DNA of 64,000 nucleotides from Paenibacillus harenae. Lineage in GTDB: Bacteria > Bacillota > Bacilli > Paenibacillales > Paenibacillaceae. The notes beneath the pieces are model-generated. The model searched no databases. It saw only the letters and a list, made by a program, of their open reading frames with translations, and had not been told where the DNA came from. Shown here one piece after another: positions 42,245-51,893 of the stretch; positions within the stretch are counted from its first letter, which is position 1; each line of letters begins with the position of its first letter. A program made the position numbers and the translations under genes. The stretch spans positions 1,054,001 to 1,118,000 of the forward strand of contig NZ_JAUSST010000001.1 of assembly GCF_030812415.1 (NCBI RefSeq), in the 5' to 3' direction.

Positions 42245-43372
42245 CTATGCCGATACCGATTCCAGACATTGCTGAAGCGGCGTATACGCTAACCCATGCG
42301 CTGCAGCTACCGCTTCATGCGTGATACGGCCAGACATGGCATTCACGCCCAGACCGAGGGCGGCATTGCCTAGCAGAGCCGCCCTTGCCCCTTTCGTTGC
42401 AAGCTCCAACGCATAAGGCAATGTCGCATTCGTAAGCGCGGCCGTCGCCGTCTGCGGCACGGCGCCCGGAATGTTGGCCACCGCATAATGGAGCACGCCA
42501 TGCCGCTCGAACACGGGAGCATCATGCGTCGTTATGCGGTCGATGGTCTCGAAGATGCCGCCTTGGTCAATCGCGACGTCTAAGATGACCGAACCTCTCC
42601 CCATCGCGCGCACGGCATCCTCGCCTACGAGTCTCGGCGCGCGCGCCCCCGGAATCAGCACGGCTCCGATAACGAGATCGGCTTCCGCTACTGCCTCCGC
42701 GACTTGCCGCGAGCCCGACGCTAACGTCCGCAATCTTCCGCCGAACCGTTCATCCAAGTAGCGAAGCCGGTTCAGATCGGTATCGAGTATCGTCACCTCC
42801 GCTCCAAGCCCAAGGGCGATCTGTGCCGCGCCCGTTCCGACAACGCCTCCTCCGATGATCGTTACCTTCCCTTTCTTGACGCCTGGGATACCGCCGAGAA
42901 GAAGACCTTTGCCGCCGTGCGGCTTCTCCAGAAACTGCGCGCCAAGCTGTGCGGCCATTCTGCCCGCAATATCGCTCATCGGCGTCAGGAGAGGCAATCC
43001 TCCGCTTGCAAGCTGTACGGTCTCATAGGCGATAGCGGTTACCTTTCCCTTTACGAGAGCTTCCGTGAGCGCAGGCTCGGCCGCCAAATGCAAATAAGTG
43101 AACAGCTTCAATTTCTCATGAAAAAAAGCATATTCCTCAAGCATCGGTTCCTTTACTTTCAGAACGAGCTCCCTGCACCATGCATCCTCGGAATAAGGCA
43201 CAATCACCGCGCCAGCTGCGGCAAACTGATCGTCGATGATGCCGGAGCCTTCCCCTGCCCCGCGCTCAATGAAAACTTGATGCCCGAGGCGAATGAACTC
43301 GTGGACGCCGCTTGGCGCGATGGCGACCCGATGTTCCCCGTTTTTCACTTCCTTCGGAATGCCGATCTCCAT
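42245..43372 (-). CDS. ald: Alanine dehydrogenase
   Basis: This 375-residue NAD-dependent enzyme converts L-alanine to pyruvate and ammonia. The N-terminal [20 protein letters not shown] and the Rossmann motif [21 protein letters not shown] (nucleotide loop GGGVVG) are typical. It lies 31 bp after the malonate-semialdehyde dehydrogenase gene on the same strand. In this island it would turn the alanine formed by the beta-alanine:pyruvate transaminase back into pyruvate. Confidence 0.97.
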   Translation of the reverse strand: MEIGIPKEVKNGEHRVAIAPSGVHEFIRLGHQVFIERGAGEGSGIIDDQFAAAGAVIVPYSEDAWCRELVLKVKEPMLEEYAFFHEKLKLFTYLHLAAEPALTEALVKGKVTAIAYETVQLASGGLPLLTPMSDIAGRMAAQLGAQFLEKPHGGKGLLLGGIPGVKKGKVTIIGGGVVGTGAAQIALGLGAEVTILDTDLNRLRYLDERFGGRLRTLASGSRQVAEAVAEADLVIGAVLIPGARAPRLVGEDAVRAMGRGSVILDVAIDQGGIFETIDRITTHDAPVFERHGVLHYAVANIPGAVPQTATAALTNATLPYALELATKGARAALLGNAALGLGVNAMSGRITHEAVAAAHGLAYTPLQQCLESVSA

Positions 43373-43403
43373 GCCGGAGTCCTCCTCTCGTGCGCTATCT
43401 TCT

Positions 43404-44885
43404 TTAGAAATACCTCGACGTTATCATTTTTTTCTTCGTATAAAATTCAATGCCGTCTCCGCCGTTCGCATGCAAATCGCCATAGAAGGAATCCTTCCAT
43501 CCCGAGAACGGGAAAAAAGCCATCGGGGCAGGCACTCCGACGTTAACTCCGAGCATCCCAGCCTCCGCCTCTTCGCGGAATTGCCGTACCGCCTTTGCAT
43601 TTTCGGTATAAATGACAGCCGAATTGCCGAATCGCGAGCTGTTCACAATCGCGATGGCGTCATCGAGGCTCGCCGCTCGCAGAACAGACAGCACCGGGCC
43701 GAATATTTCCTCCCTCGCTATCGTCATCTCCGGCTTCACCTCGTCGAATAGGGTCGGACCAAGGAAGAAGCCGTCTTGACCGCGTACCTCCGAGATTCTG
43801 CCATCCAGCAGCAGCTTCGCCCCTTCGGCTTCCCCCTGGGCAATATAACCTTCAATCCGCGTTCGGTGTTCCTTGCGTATGACAGGCGTTAGCGTGACAT
43901 CTTCTCTAAGCCCGCTTCCGATCACCATGCCGGAAGCCGCTGTCTGCAGCGCAGTCATGAATGCTTCTCCTTCGCCGACGACAACGACAGCAGAGCAAGC
44001 CATGCATCGCTCGCCTGCGCTGCCGAAGGAGGAGGCGATAATATTTTCGACGGTCTTCGGGATATGGGCGTCCGGCATGACGATATGGATGTTTTTGGCG
44101 CCGGCCAGCGCCTGCACCCTCTTGCCGAAGGATGACGAGCGCTCATACACATACTTGGCGACCGGCTGCGAGCCAACGAAGGATACCGCCTTAACGTCCG
44201 GATGGCTCGTCAATCCATTAACGACCTCATGAGCGCCGTGTACGACACCCAGTACGCCCTCCGGCAGTCCCGCTTCATGGAACAGCTCGGCAAGCCGGTT
44301 CGCCGTAAGCGGCGTGCGCTCCGACGGCTTAAGCACGAACGTATTGCCAAGCGCAATCGCCAGCGGGAACATCCAGCATGGCACCATCATCGGGAAGTTG
44401 AACGGCGTGATGCCGGCGACGACGCCGACCGGTACTCGGAACAGCTCCGAATCAAGATCGGTGGCGATATTCGCCAGCGTGCGCCCCATCATATGCGTCG
44501 GAGCGCCCGCGGCGAATTCGACGTTCTCGATGCCGCGCTGCACTTCGCCAAGCGCTTCCTTGTAGCTTTTGCCATTTTCCGTCGTTATGATTTCGGCCAA
44601 TTCCTCCGCATGCTGCTGCAGCAGCTGCCAGTAACGGAACAGGACACGCGCGCGACGCGGCACCGGCGTCCTGCTCCATGCCGGGAACGCCTCTGCCGCC
44701 GCTCTCACAGCTCCCTTCACGTCGGATTCGACCGACAGCGGCACGTAAGCGATCGTCTCTCCGGTTGCGGGGTTATACACGCGCTCCGTCAGCCGACTCT
44801 CCGATTCGACCCATGCGCCATTCACGAAGTTGCGCAAGCGGTTCTGGCTTGTATGGGTCTGCTGCGATATCGACTCTATGGCCAT
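43404..44885 (-). CDS. mmsA: CoA-acylating (methyl)malonate-semialdehyde dehydrogenase
   Basis: This 493-residue aldehyde dehydrogenase of the MmsA/IolA type oxidises malonate semialdehyde to acetyl-CoA with loss of CO2. The catalytic cysteine lies in [29 protein letters not shown] and [10 protein letters not shown] are family blocks. ATG 44885 is preferred, since AGGAG is ten bases upstream; an ATG three codons earlier abuts that site. It is divergent from the PucR regulator and followed by ald. Confidence 0.95.
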   Translation of the reverse strand: MAIESISQQTHTSQNRLRNFVNGAWVESESRLTERVYNPATGETIAYVPLSVESDVKGAVRAAAEAFPAWSRTPVPRRARVLFRYWQLLQQHAEELAEIITTENGKSYKEALGEVQRGIENVEFAAGAPTHMMGRTLANIATDLDSELFRVPVGVVAGITPFNFPMMVPCWMFPLAIALGNTFVLKPSERTPLTANRLAELFHEAGLPEGVLGVVHGAHEVVNGLTSHPDVKAVSFVGSQPVAKYVYERSSSFGKRVQALAGAKNIHIVMPDAHIPKTVENIIASSFGSAGERCMACSAVVVVGEGEAFMTALQTAASGMVIGSGLREDVTLTPVIRKEHRTRIEGYIAQGEAEGAKLLLDGRISEVRGQDGFFLGPTLFDEVKPEMTIAREEIFGPVLSVLRAASLDDAIAIVNSSRFGNSAVIYTENAKAVRQFREEAEAGMLGVNVGVPAPMAFFPFSGWKDSFYGDLHANGGDGIEFYTKKKMITSRYF

Positions 44886-45003
44886 TGCTCTCATCTCCTA
44901 AGCCAAGCTAATAAATATTTTCCAATAAAATAGACATTTAGTATAATGAGAGGAATTTAACTATCAGATTATTCCGATAATAATAGATTGGCGGTGACGG
45001 CCG

Positions 45004-46626
45004 ATGGTGAACACGATGCTGCAAATGACGGTGGGGGATATATTGAAGCGGCCTTTATTCGCTAGAGCGGAAGCTATCGCCAGCCCCGAAGCTTTGTTGC
45101 GTTCCGTCCGGTGGGTCCACATTATGGAAGTTACGCAGGTCGGCCATCTGCTGAACGGACACGAGCTCATTCTTAGCACGGGCATCGGCTGGCATGACGA
45201 TGAGGAGCTTAGCGTCTCCTTCCTGCGCCAACTGATCGACAGCGGCGCTTCCGGGTTATGCATCGAGCTTGGCACGTATGCGAAGCAGCCGATCGAGAGA
45301 ATGAAGCAGCTCGCGGAGAGCGAGCACTTTCCGCTTGTTTTTTTCCACGAAGAAGTCCGTTATATCGATATTACGCAAGACTTGCACGCCTACTTCATCA
45401 ACCAGCATCATCAGATGGTGTCGCGGCTTGAGTCGCTGTCGACCGAGCTCAACCAACTGCTGCTCTCCGGCAAAGGGATGATGTCTCTCCTCCGTCTTCT
45501 TCACCAAACGACAGGCGCTCAGGTAGCCTTCTTTCCGCTCGGAGCGGAAGCCCAGTTCGTTCCGCATATGCCGCGGGCCAAGGCCGGAAGCTTCTACGAG
45601 CAATGGATCTATGGCAAAATGTTCGCAACGCCGGAATGGAAGATCACCATTGCGCATCGTCCCATATTAGCGCTCGACCATCTGTTCGCGGACTTGCTGC
45701 TGCAGGGTAAAACCGAGCTGAGCGAATTTCAAATTCTAGCGCTCGACCGCTGTGCGACAGCCATTGCCCAGGAAATGATGCGAACCAAATATATGGAGGA
45801 GCGCCGCAGGCATAAAGAGGATCTGTGGGCGGTCGACTGGCTCGGCGGGAAGCATTCCGAGCAAGAAGTGCTCGAATATATTCAGGTATTGAAGCCATCT
45901 GCCAAGCTGGGAGGCGTTACCGTTTGCCTATTCGATCTCGATGCCGATGCGAAGCGCGAAGCCCAGAAGGACGACGGTTCGCTGCTCATTCAGAAGCATA
46001 TGGTCGCCCGCGCGATTTTCGAGGGAGAAGGGTATGTGCTTCTGCCGCTGCTCCATAGCGACCATATCGTCTTCATCGCGCTCGATCAGCTTGGCGAGAT
46101 CAAGCATAAGGAGCGGCTTCTTCGCGCAATCGAGCGGTTGCGCAGAACGGAGCAGCTTCATGAGAAGGCACTCTTCGCGTCAAGCCTGTCAATCGGCTGC
46201 TATACGACAAAGCTGAGCCAACTCCACGAAAGCTATGCATCGGCCAAAGAAGTGAACGCTATTCAGAGAGATGTAGGTCCGCTTGCGTCACCTTTCTATC
46301 AAGACCTGCACCTGCACAAAATCATGTTCGTCCTGAAGAATGCCGGGACGCTTCATGCGCTGGCCGAGCAATTTATCGGGCCTGTCGCCGCGAGCGACAA
46401 GGATCGCAACGGCCAATTGCTGCAGACGCTCTCCGTTTATTTGTCGCTGTCGGGCTCCAAGCAGGATACGGCTAAGGCGCTGCTCATTGCGCGCCAAACG
46501 CTTTATCATCGGTTAGAGAAACTCGAAGCGCTGCTTGGAAGCGACTTCGCCGACGATCCGGAGAAGCGGCTTACGATCGAGATTGCACTTCGCGCATATG
46601 AATATATTCATGGGCGGATTCGTTAG
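45004..46626 (+). CDS. PucR family transcriptional regulator
   Basis: This 540-residue protein has an N-terminal PucR-type sensor domain (about 8-125, starting MTVGDILKRPLF), a central region of about 280 residues, and a C-terminal PucR helix-turn-helix (about 475-535) with LSGSKQDTAKALLIARQTLYHRLEKL. Members control purine or pyrimidine use. It sits between the divergent mmsA-ald genes and the convergent pyrimidine operon, so it probably regulates the island. Its end overlaps the convergent 70-residue gene by 4 bp. Confidence 0.92.
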   Translation: MVNTMLQMTVGDILKRPLFARAEAIASPEALLRSVRWVHIMEVTQVGHLLNGHELILSTGIGWHDDEELSVSFLRQLIDSGASGLCIELGTYAKQPIERMKQLAESEHFPLVFFHEEVRYIDITQDLHAYFINQHHQMVSRLESLSTELNQLLLSGKGMMSLLRLLHQTTGAQVAFFPLGAEAQFVPHMPRAKAGSFYEQWIYGKMFATPEWKITIAHRPILALDHLFADLLLQGKTELSEFQILALDRCATAIAQEMMRTKYMEERRRHKEDLWAVDWLGGKHSEQEVLEYIQVLKPSAKLGGVTVCLFDLDADAKREAQKDDGSLLIQKHMVARAIFEGEGYVLLPLLHSDHIVFIALDQLGEIKHKERLLRAIERLRRTEQLHEKALFASSLSIGCYTTKLSQLHESYASAKEVNAIQRDVGPLASPFYQDLHLHKIMFVLKNAGTLHALAEQFIGPVAASDKDRNGQLLQTLSVYLSLSGSKQDTAKALLIARQTLYHRLEKLEALLGSDFADDPEKRLTIEIALRAYEYIHGRIR

Positions 46627-46835
46627 GAAGCGTTGATTTGCTTAATAATGGCATTGACCAGATACTTTCTTGCATCAGCCGTCAAAATTTGAATAGCAGT
46701 CCGCTCGCCGCCTGGATGCTCCATCACTACCGACGCGCCGTTCAGATCTTCCTTTACTTCTGCGATTTTGTAGCGCCGCTCGATGAAATCGTCGATCTTC
46801 AGCTTCTCTTCCTTGAATTGTTGGTATGCTGTCAT
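46623..46835 (-). CDS. Small hypothetical protein at the end of the pyrimidine operon
   Basis: This 70-residue soluble protein is well started (GGAGG ten bases before ATG 46835) and lies 26 bp after hydA. It is rich in Lys, Glu and Ile, begins MTAYQQFKEEKLKIDDFIE, and has a beta-hairpin-like middle (ASVVMEHPGGERTAIQIL). I do not recognise a family. Operon placement suggests a minor role in pyrimidine breakdown. No terminator is seen between it and the convergent pucR-type gene. Confidence 0.7.
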   Translation of the reverse strand: MTAYQQFKEEKLKIDDFIERRYKIAEVKEDLNGASVVMEHPGGERTAIQILTADARKYLVNAIIKQINAS

Positions 46836-46861
46836 TGCACGTACACCTCCAAGAGCTTCAC

Positions 46862-48304
46862 TTACGACTTTGCGCTAGCTGCGGTACGATCAGGCGCTTC
46901 GCCTGAGCTCGCCGTGTAAGGCGAACGCTTTAAGTATCGCCCCGTTCCAAGCTCGCCTGCGAATTGCCGATCGCGAATGACGTATTCGCCTCTGGACAGC
47001 ACGCTAAGCGGCACGCCGGTTATGCTCATTCCTTCGAACGGGTTATAGTCTACGTTCATATGATGCGACTGCGCCGATAGCGTTCTTTCCGCCGAGGGGT
47101 CAAAAATAACAATGTCCGCGTCGCTGCCGACGGCTATTGTCCCCTTCTGCGGGAACAAGCCAAACAGCTTGGCGTTCCGTGTCGCCACCATCTCCACGAA
47201 TTGATTAAGCGTAATGCGGCCTTTGGCAACGCCCTCCGAGTACAGGATGGAGAAACGGTCCTCGATGACCGGGCCGCCATTCGGTATTTTGCTAAAGTCG
47301 CCGAGTCCGAGATCCTTCTGTCCGTCATAGTTGAAGGAGCAATGATCGGAGCCGATCGTCTGCAGTTGCCCGCTTTTCAACGCATTCCATAACACCTCTT
47401 GATGCCTCTGCTCGCGCAGCGGCGGCGACCATACGTACTTCGCTCCCTCGAAGCCCGGCCGGGCCAAGTACGTTTCATCGAGCGTCAAGTATTGCGGGCA
47501 AGTTTCCCCCCATACGTCGACGCCGCGGCTCCTTGCCTCCGCGATCTGCCTCACCGCTTCTTCGCAAGTGACATGCACGACATACAATCTCGCTCCGGCA
47601 AGCTCCGCGAGATTCGCCGCTCGGCCAGTCGCTTCGCCCTCGATAATGGAAGGCCTTGTGCGAGCATGATAGATCGGGTCGGTATGACCGGCCTCTAATG
47701 CTTGCCGAATGAGAAAATCAATAACATCGCCATTCTCCGCATGCACCATCACCATCGCGCCGAGGTCTTTGGCAGCCAGCATCGTACGGAACAGCGTGCC
47801 GTCATCGGCTTGGAACACATTCTTGTAAGCCATGAATACTTTAAGCGACGTAATGCCTTCGTCGTTCACCACGGCCGGAAGCTCCGCCAGCACCTCATCA
47901 TTGATCTCGCCGATCATGAGATGGAAGCCGTAATCGATAACCGCTTTGCCGCTAGCTTTGCGATGCCAAGTCGCGATCGATTCAGCCAGCGGTTTGCCTT
48001 TGGTCGTTAAGCAGAAGTCGATAACCGTCGTCGTTCCGCCGAAAGCGGCCGCCCTCGTCCCCGTCGCGAAGTCGTCTGCCGTCACCGTTCCGCCGAACGG
48101 CATATCGAGATGCGTATGCGGGTCTACCCCGCCCGGGAATACAAGCTTGCCGGCAGCATCGACAGCTTCAGCGCCTTCCGCCTCCGCCTCGGCGGATAGA
48201 TCGATGCCGATTTTCGCGATGATGCCTTCCTTAATAAGCAGATCGGCACGATAGGTGTCGGCAGCCGTTACGATTGTTCCGCCTTTGATCCATTTGGAAG
48301 TCAT
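46862..48304 (-). CDS. hydA: Dihydropyrimidinase (hydantoinase)
   Basis: This 480-residue metal-dependent amidohydrolase opens dihydrouracil to N-carbamoyl-beta-alanine. It has the metal motif GVDPHTHLDMPFGG, the lysine expected to be carboxylated in SLKVFMAYKN, and HAENGD. The GSDHCSFNYDGQK stretch supplies the catalytic aspartate region. It is 3 bp downstream of preA. Confidence 0.96.
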   Translation of the reverse strand: MTSKWIKGGTIVTAADTYRADLLIKEGIIAKIGIDLSAEAEAEGAEAVDAAGKLVFPGGVDPHTHLDMPFGGTVTADDFATGTRAAAFGGTTTVIDFCLTTKGKPLAESIATWHRKASGKAVIDYGFHLMIGEINDEVLAELPAVVNDEGITSLKVFMAYKNVFQADDGTLFRTMLAAKDLGAMVMVHAENGDVIDFLIRQALEAGHTDPIYHARTRPSIIEGEATGRAANLAELAGARLYVVHVTCEEAVRQIAEARSRGVDVWGETCPQYLTLDETYLARPGFEGAKYVWSPPLREQRHQEVLWNALKSGQLQTIGSDHCSFNYDGQKDLGLGDFSKIPNGGPVIEDRFSILYSEGVAKGRITLNQFVEMVATRNAKLFGLFPQKGTIAVGSDADIVIFDPSAERTLSAQSHHMNVDYNPFEGMSITGVPLSVLSRGEYVIRDRQFAGELGTGRYLKRSPYTASSGEAPDRTAASAKS

Positions 48305-48307
48305 CTT

Positions 48308-49615
48308 CTACACCGCCTCCTTCTTATTCGAACCGCCTGCATCATCCTTGCTTCCCCCAAGGGCGCTGATCGCCTTCTGTCGCTGATTCCAGCTCATCGG
48401 CATTTCCGACGAAGGCACTTCGACCATCGTAATCGCATCCTCGACCGGGCATACGATGGAGCATAGGTTGCAGCCGACGCAATCCTCCTCGCGCACCTTT
48501 AGATAGGCGACGCCGTTCTCATCCGTATGCCGCTCGATGCATTGATGCGAAGCGTCCTCGCAAGCGATATGGCATTTGTTGCATACGATGCAATTGTCTT
48601 TCTCAATACGCGCGACAACCGCATAATTCAGGTCAAGGTCGCCCCAATCGGAGAAGCGCTGCACCGACTTGCCGATCAGCTCGGTAACGGAAGCAAGCCC
48701 CTTGCCGTCCAAGTAATTGTTCAGTCCGTCGATCATATCCTCGACGATGCTGAAGCCGTGATGCATCGCCGCCGTACATACTTGCACGCCCGTTGCTCCC
48801 ATCAGCAGAAATTCAACCGCATCGCGCCAATTGGAAACGCCGCCGATGCCCGAGATCGGAATGCCGACCTGCGGATTGCGGGCGCACTCCGCCACCATGT
48901 TGAGCGCGATCGGCTTCACCGCAGGACCGCAGTACCCGCCATGCGCCCCTTTGCCGGCGACATGCGGAATCGTATTCCACGTATCGATATCCACACCGGC
49001 AAGCGAATTGATCGTATTAATCAGCGATATGGCGTCCGCCCCGCCTCTCGCTGCCGCCTTCGCCGTTGCCGTAATATCCGTAATGTTAGGCGTAAGCTTC
49101 ACGATAACCGGCGTCTGCGCCGCTTCCTTGGCCCACATCGTCTGCGCTTCGACAAGGTCCGGCTGCTGGCCGGAAGCCGAGCCCATGCCGCGCTCCGCCA
49201 TCCCATGCGGACAACCGAAGTTCAGCTCCAGCCCATCAACGCCGATCGCTTCGACCTTCTTCACGATTTCATGCCATTTCTCCCGCTTCGGTTCTACCAT
49301 TAGCGATACAACAAGCGCATGATTCGGAAATCGCTTCTTCGTCTCGTAGATTTCCTTCAGATTGACCTCTAACGGTCTATCCGTGATGAGCTCAATATTG
49401 TTGAAGCCCGCAACGCGCTGTCCATTGAAGTGGACGGCCGCGAAACGCGACGACGTATTGATAATCGGATCGCCGAGCGTCTTCCATACCGCGCCGCCCC
49501 AACCCGCTTCGAATGCGCGCTGCACCTGATACCCGGTATTCGTCGGCGGGGCGGACGCCAGCCAGAACGGATTCGGAGACTTAATGCCTGCCAGATTGAT
49601 GCTCAGATCAGCCAT
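48308..49615 (-). CDS. preA: NAD-dependent dihydropyrimidine dehydrogenase, PreA subunit
   Basis: This 435-residue flavoprotein subunit reduces uracil and thymine. A dihydroorotate-dehydrogenase-like barrel carries LELNFGCPHGMAERGMG, and a C-terminal ferredoxin domain has CIVCNKCHIAC and CVGCNLCSIVCP for two 4Fe-4S clusters. The start is ATG 49615 with GGAGGG six to seven bases upstream; the frame is open further but without family sequence. It overlaps preT by 8 bp. Confidence 0.96.
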   Translation of the reverse strand: MADLSINLAGIKSPNPFWLASAPPTNTGYQVQRAFEAGWGGAVWKTLGDPIINTSSRFAAVHFNGQRVAGFNNIELITDRPLEVNLKEIYETKKRFPNHALVVSLMVEPKREKWHEIVKKVEAIGVDGLELNFGCPHGMAERGMGSASGQQPDLVEAQTMWAKEAAQTPVIVKLTPNITDITATAKAAARGGADAISLINTINSLAGVDIDTWNTIPHVAGKGAHGGYCGPAVKPIALNMVAECARNPQVGIPISGIGGVSNWRDAVEFLLMGATGVQVCTAAMHHGFSIVEDMIDGLNNYLDGKGLASVTELIGKSVQRFSDWGDLDLNYAVVARIEKDNCIVCNKCHIACEDASHQCIERHTDENGVAYLKVREEDCVGCNLCSIVCPVEDAITMVEVPSSEMPMSWNQRQKAISALGGSKDDAGGSNKKEAV

Positions 49616-50984
49616 ATCGTTCCCTCCTCGCACACAGCGAATTGTATATCGAATAGGCGGCCAGCTTCCCTTGCTGCGCCGCGGATACGACCATCGCCTC
49701 GCCCTGCTGCCCTTCGCCGACAATCACGTCGCCGGCTGCATAGACGCGCGGATTAGAAGTCTGATAGGTTTCCGGGTCAACGGTTACGACACCTCGTTTA
49801 TGAGCAAGGCCAAGCTGCCCGATGAGCGGCAAATGCCGAGTCTGCCCGATCGCCTTTATAACGACGTCCACTTCCATGAGGAAAGCCGAGCCTTCAACAG
49901 GCACAGGCCTTGCGCGCCCATCGCTTTCATCCGCCTCTAGCCGCATTTCGACGCATTCAAGCGCCTTGACTTCGCCGTTTTGTCCGGCGACGATGCGCGT
50001 CGGCGCCGTCAACCATTTGAACGCCACGCCGTCCTGCTTGGCGAACTCGAATTCGAAGTCGTAGGCGGTCATTTCCGCGCTCGTCCGCCGATAAACGATC
50101 TTCACGTCGTCCGCGCCGAGCCGGACAGAGCATGTTGCCGCATCGATCGCCGTATTGCCCGCTCCGATAACCGCCACCTTCTTGCCGGCGAATTTCGCCG
50201 ACAACCCCGTCTTGGTTGCTTCCACGAAATCAATGGCATCGTATACGCCTTTCAGACTTTCGCCCTCGATGCCGAGCATAGGCACTTTAGACATCCCGAT
50301 AGCGAGCACAACCGCATCGAATTGATCCATCAACTGCTCGGCGCTAATATCGACGCCGACCTTCGTATTCGTCCGAATATCGACGCCAAGCTGCTTTACT
50401 TGCTCCGCTTCCCAGAGCGATATGCTTTGCGGCAGGCGGAACGATACGATGCCATACGTATCCAAGCCTCCAGCCTGCTCCTTCGCTTCGAAGATCGTAA
50501 CCGCGAAGCCGAACCGCGCCAATTCCCGAGCTGCCGACAGTCCAGCAGGCCCGCCGCCGATAATGGCGGCAGTCATGCCGTTGCTGCGACCGGCCGCGAA
50601 CAACACCTGTTCGTTGCGAATCGCCCAATCGGTGGCGTAACGCTGCAAATCTCCGATCATGATCGGCTTCGACGAGTGATTAAGCACGCAAGCGCCCTCG
50701 CATAGCTCTTCCGTCGGACATACCCGCGAACAGGTAGCGCCTACCGGATTCGCATCCATAATGGCGCGCGCCGACCCGAGCATATTGTCGGAAGCGATCT
50801 TTTTGATAAAGGAGGGGATATTGATGCCGGTTGGACAAGCCTTGATGCATGGCGCATCGTAACAATACAAACAACGGTTCGATTCCTCGATCGCTTCCTT
50901 CGGCCTCATGCCTGCTTTAACCTCGGCAAAATTCCGCTTCAATTGCTCCTCAGATATGAAAGCCGATTGAACTTTCGTGCTCAT
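49608..50984 (-). CDS. preT: NAD-dependent dihydropyrimidine dehydrogenase, PreT subunit
   Basis: This 458-residue electron-input subunit has an N-terminal iron-sulfur helix domain (CLYCYDAPCIKACPTGI), an FAD fold (IIGGGPAGLSAAREL) and an NAD(P) fold (VAVIGAGNTAIDAATC), like the glutamate synthase small subunit. It passes electrons from NADH to PreA. Gene order preT-preA with overlap matches E. coli. Confidence 0.95.
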   Translation of the reverse strand: MSTKVQSAFISEEQLKRNFAEVKAGMRPKEAIEESNRCLYCYDAPCIKACPTGINIPSFIKKIASDNMLGSARAIMDANPVGATCSRVCPTEELCEGACVLNHSSKPIMIGDLQRYATDWAIRNEQVLFAAGRSNGMTAAIIGGGPAGLSAARELARFGFAVTIFEAKEQAGGLDTYGIVSFRLPQSISLWEAEQVKQLGVDIRTNTKVGVDISAEQLMDQFDAVVLAIGMSKVPMLGIEGESLKGVYDAIDFVEATKTGLSAKFAGKKVAVIGAGNTAIDAATCSVRLGADDVKIVYRRTSAEMTAYDFEFEFAKQDGVAFKWLTAPTRIVAGQNGEVKALECVEMRLEADESDGRARPVPVEGSAFLMEVDVVIKAIGQTRHLPLIGQLGLAHKRGVVTVDPETYQTSNPRVYAAGDVIVGEGQQGEAMVVSAAQQGKLAAYSIYNSLCARRERYG

Positions 50985-51011
50985 GCCATCCTCTCCTTTC
51001 CTCCGGGCTTG

Positions 51012-51893
51012 TCAAAGGCTAACGATATTGCCGTACGTCTCCGGTCTGCGATCGCGATAAAACTGCCACGCATTGCGCACCTCGCGAATCAGCTCCCTGT
51101 CCATCTCCCCGATCACGACTTCATCGTTGTCGCGACTGCCGATGGCAACGATCGTACCTCGCGGATCAACCAAATAAGATTGGCCGTAAAACTCGCCCAT
51201 ATTCCATGGCGCTTCAACGCCGACTCGATTAATAGCAGCTACATAGTAGCCGTTGGCCACCGCATGAGCCGGCTGCTCCAGCTTCCACAAATATTCGCTC
51301 GTCCCCGCCACCGTCGCCGATGGATTGAACACGATCTCCGCGCCGTTAAGACCTAACGCCCGCGCCCCTTCCGGAAAATGCCGATCATAGCAAATATAAA
51401 CGCCGATCTTGGCATAAGCCGTATCGAATACCGGATACCCCAGATTGCCCGGCTTGAAATAATACTTTTCCCAGAAGCCGCATGAGCCGCCGCCCGCCGC
51501 TACATGCGGAATATGATGCTTCCGGTACTTCCCGAGATAGGAGCCGTCCGCATCGATGACCGCTGCCGTATTGTAATAGGTCGCTATCCCTTCCCGTTCA
51601 TAGATTGGGAGCACGATGACGACACAAAGCTCCTTCGCGAGCTCTTGGAACAATTTCGTTGTCGGTCCCGACGGAATTTCCTCCGCCGCCTCGTACCACT
51701 TCGTCTGCTGCTCCGAGCAGAAGTACGGGCCGTAGAATATTTCCTGCAGCGAAATAATCCGGGCTCCACGCGCCGCGGCCTCCCGCACGAGCCTCGTATG
51801 TTTACGGATAGCCGCTTCCTTATGGGCGGCAACCGGTTCATCGCCGTGCAGCTCGTTCGATGCTTGGATTAAACCGATCTTTACCTTCGACAT
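51012..51893 (-). CDS. Nitrilase-family amidohydrolase, likely beta-ureidopropionase
   Basis: This 293-residue nitrilase-superfamily enzyme has the Glu-Lys-Cys triad in SLQEIFYGPYFC, KYRKHHIPH and YICYDRHFPEGARALG. The last motif is typical of beta-ureidopropionase and N-carbamoylputrescine amidase branches. In this operon the likely reaction is hydrolysis of N-carbamoyl-beta-alanine to beta-alanine, CO2 and ammonia. It overlaps the M20-type carbamoylase gene by 13 bp. Confidence 0.9.
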   Translation of the reverse strand: MSKVKIGLIQASNELHGDEPVAAHKEAAIRKHTRLVREAAARGARIISLQEIFYGPYFCSEQQTKWYEAAEEIPSGPTTKLFQELAKELCVVIVLPIYEREGIATYYNTAAVIDADGSYLGKYRKHHIPHVAAGGGSCGFWEKYYFKPGNLGYPVFDTAYAKIGVYICYDRHFPEGARALGLNGAEIVFNPSATVAGTSEYLWKLEQPAHAVANGYYVAAINRVGVEAPWNMGEFYGQSYLVDPRGTIVAIGSRDNDEVVIGEMDRELIREVRNAWQFYRDRRPETYGNIVSL

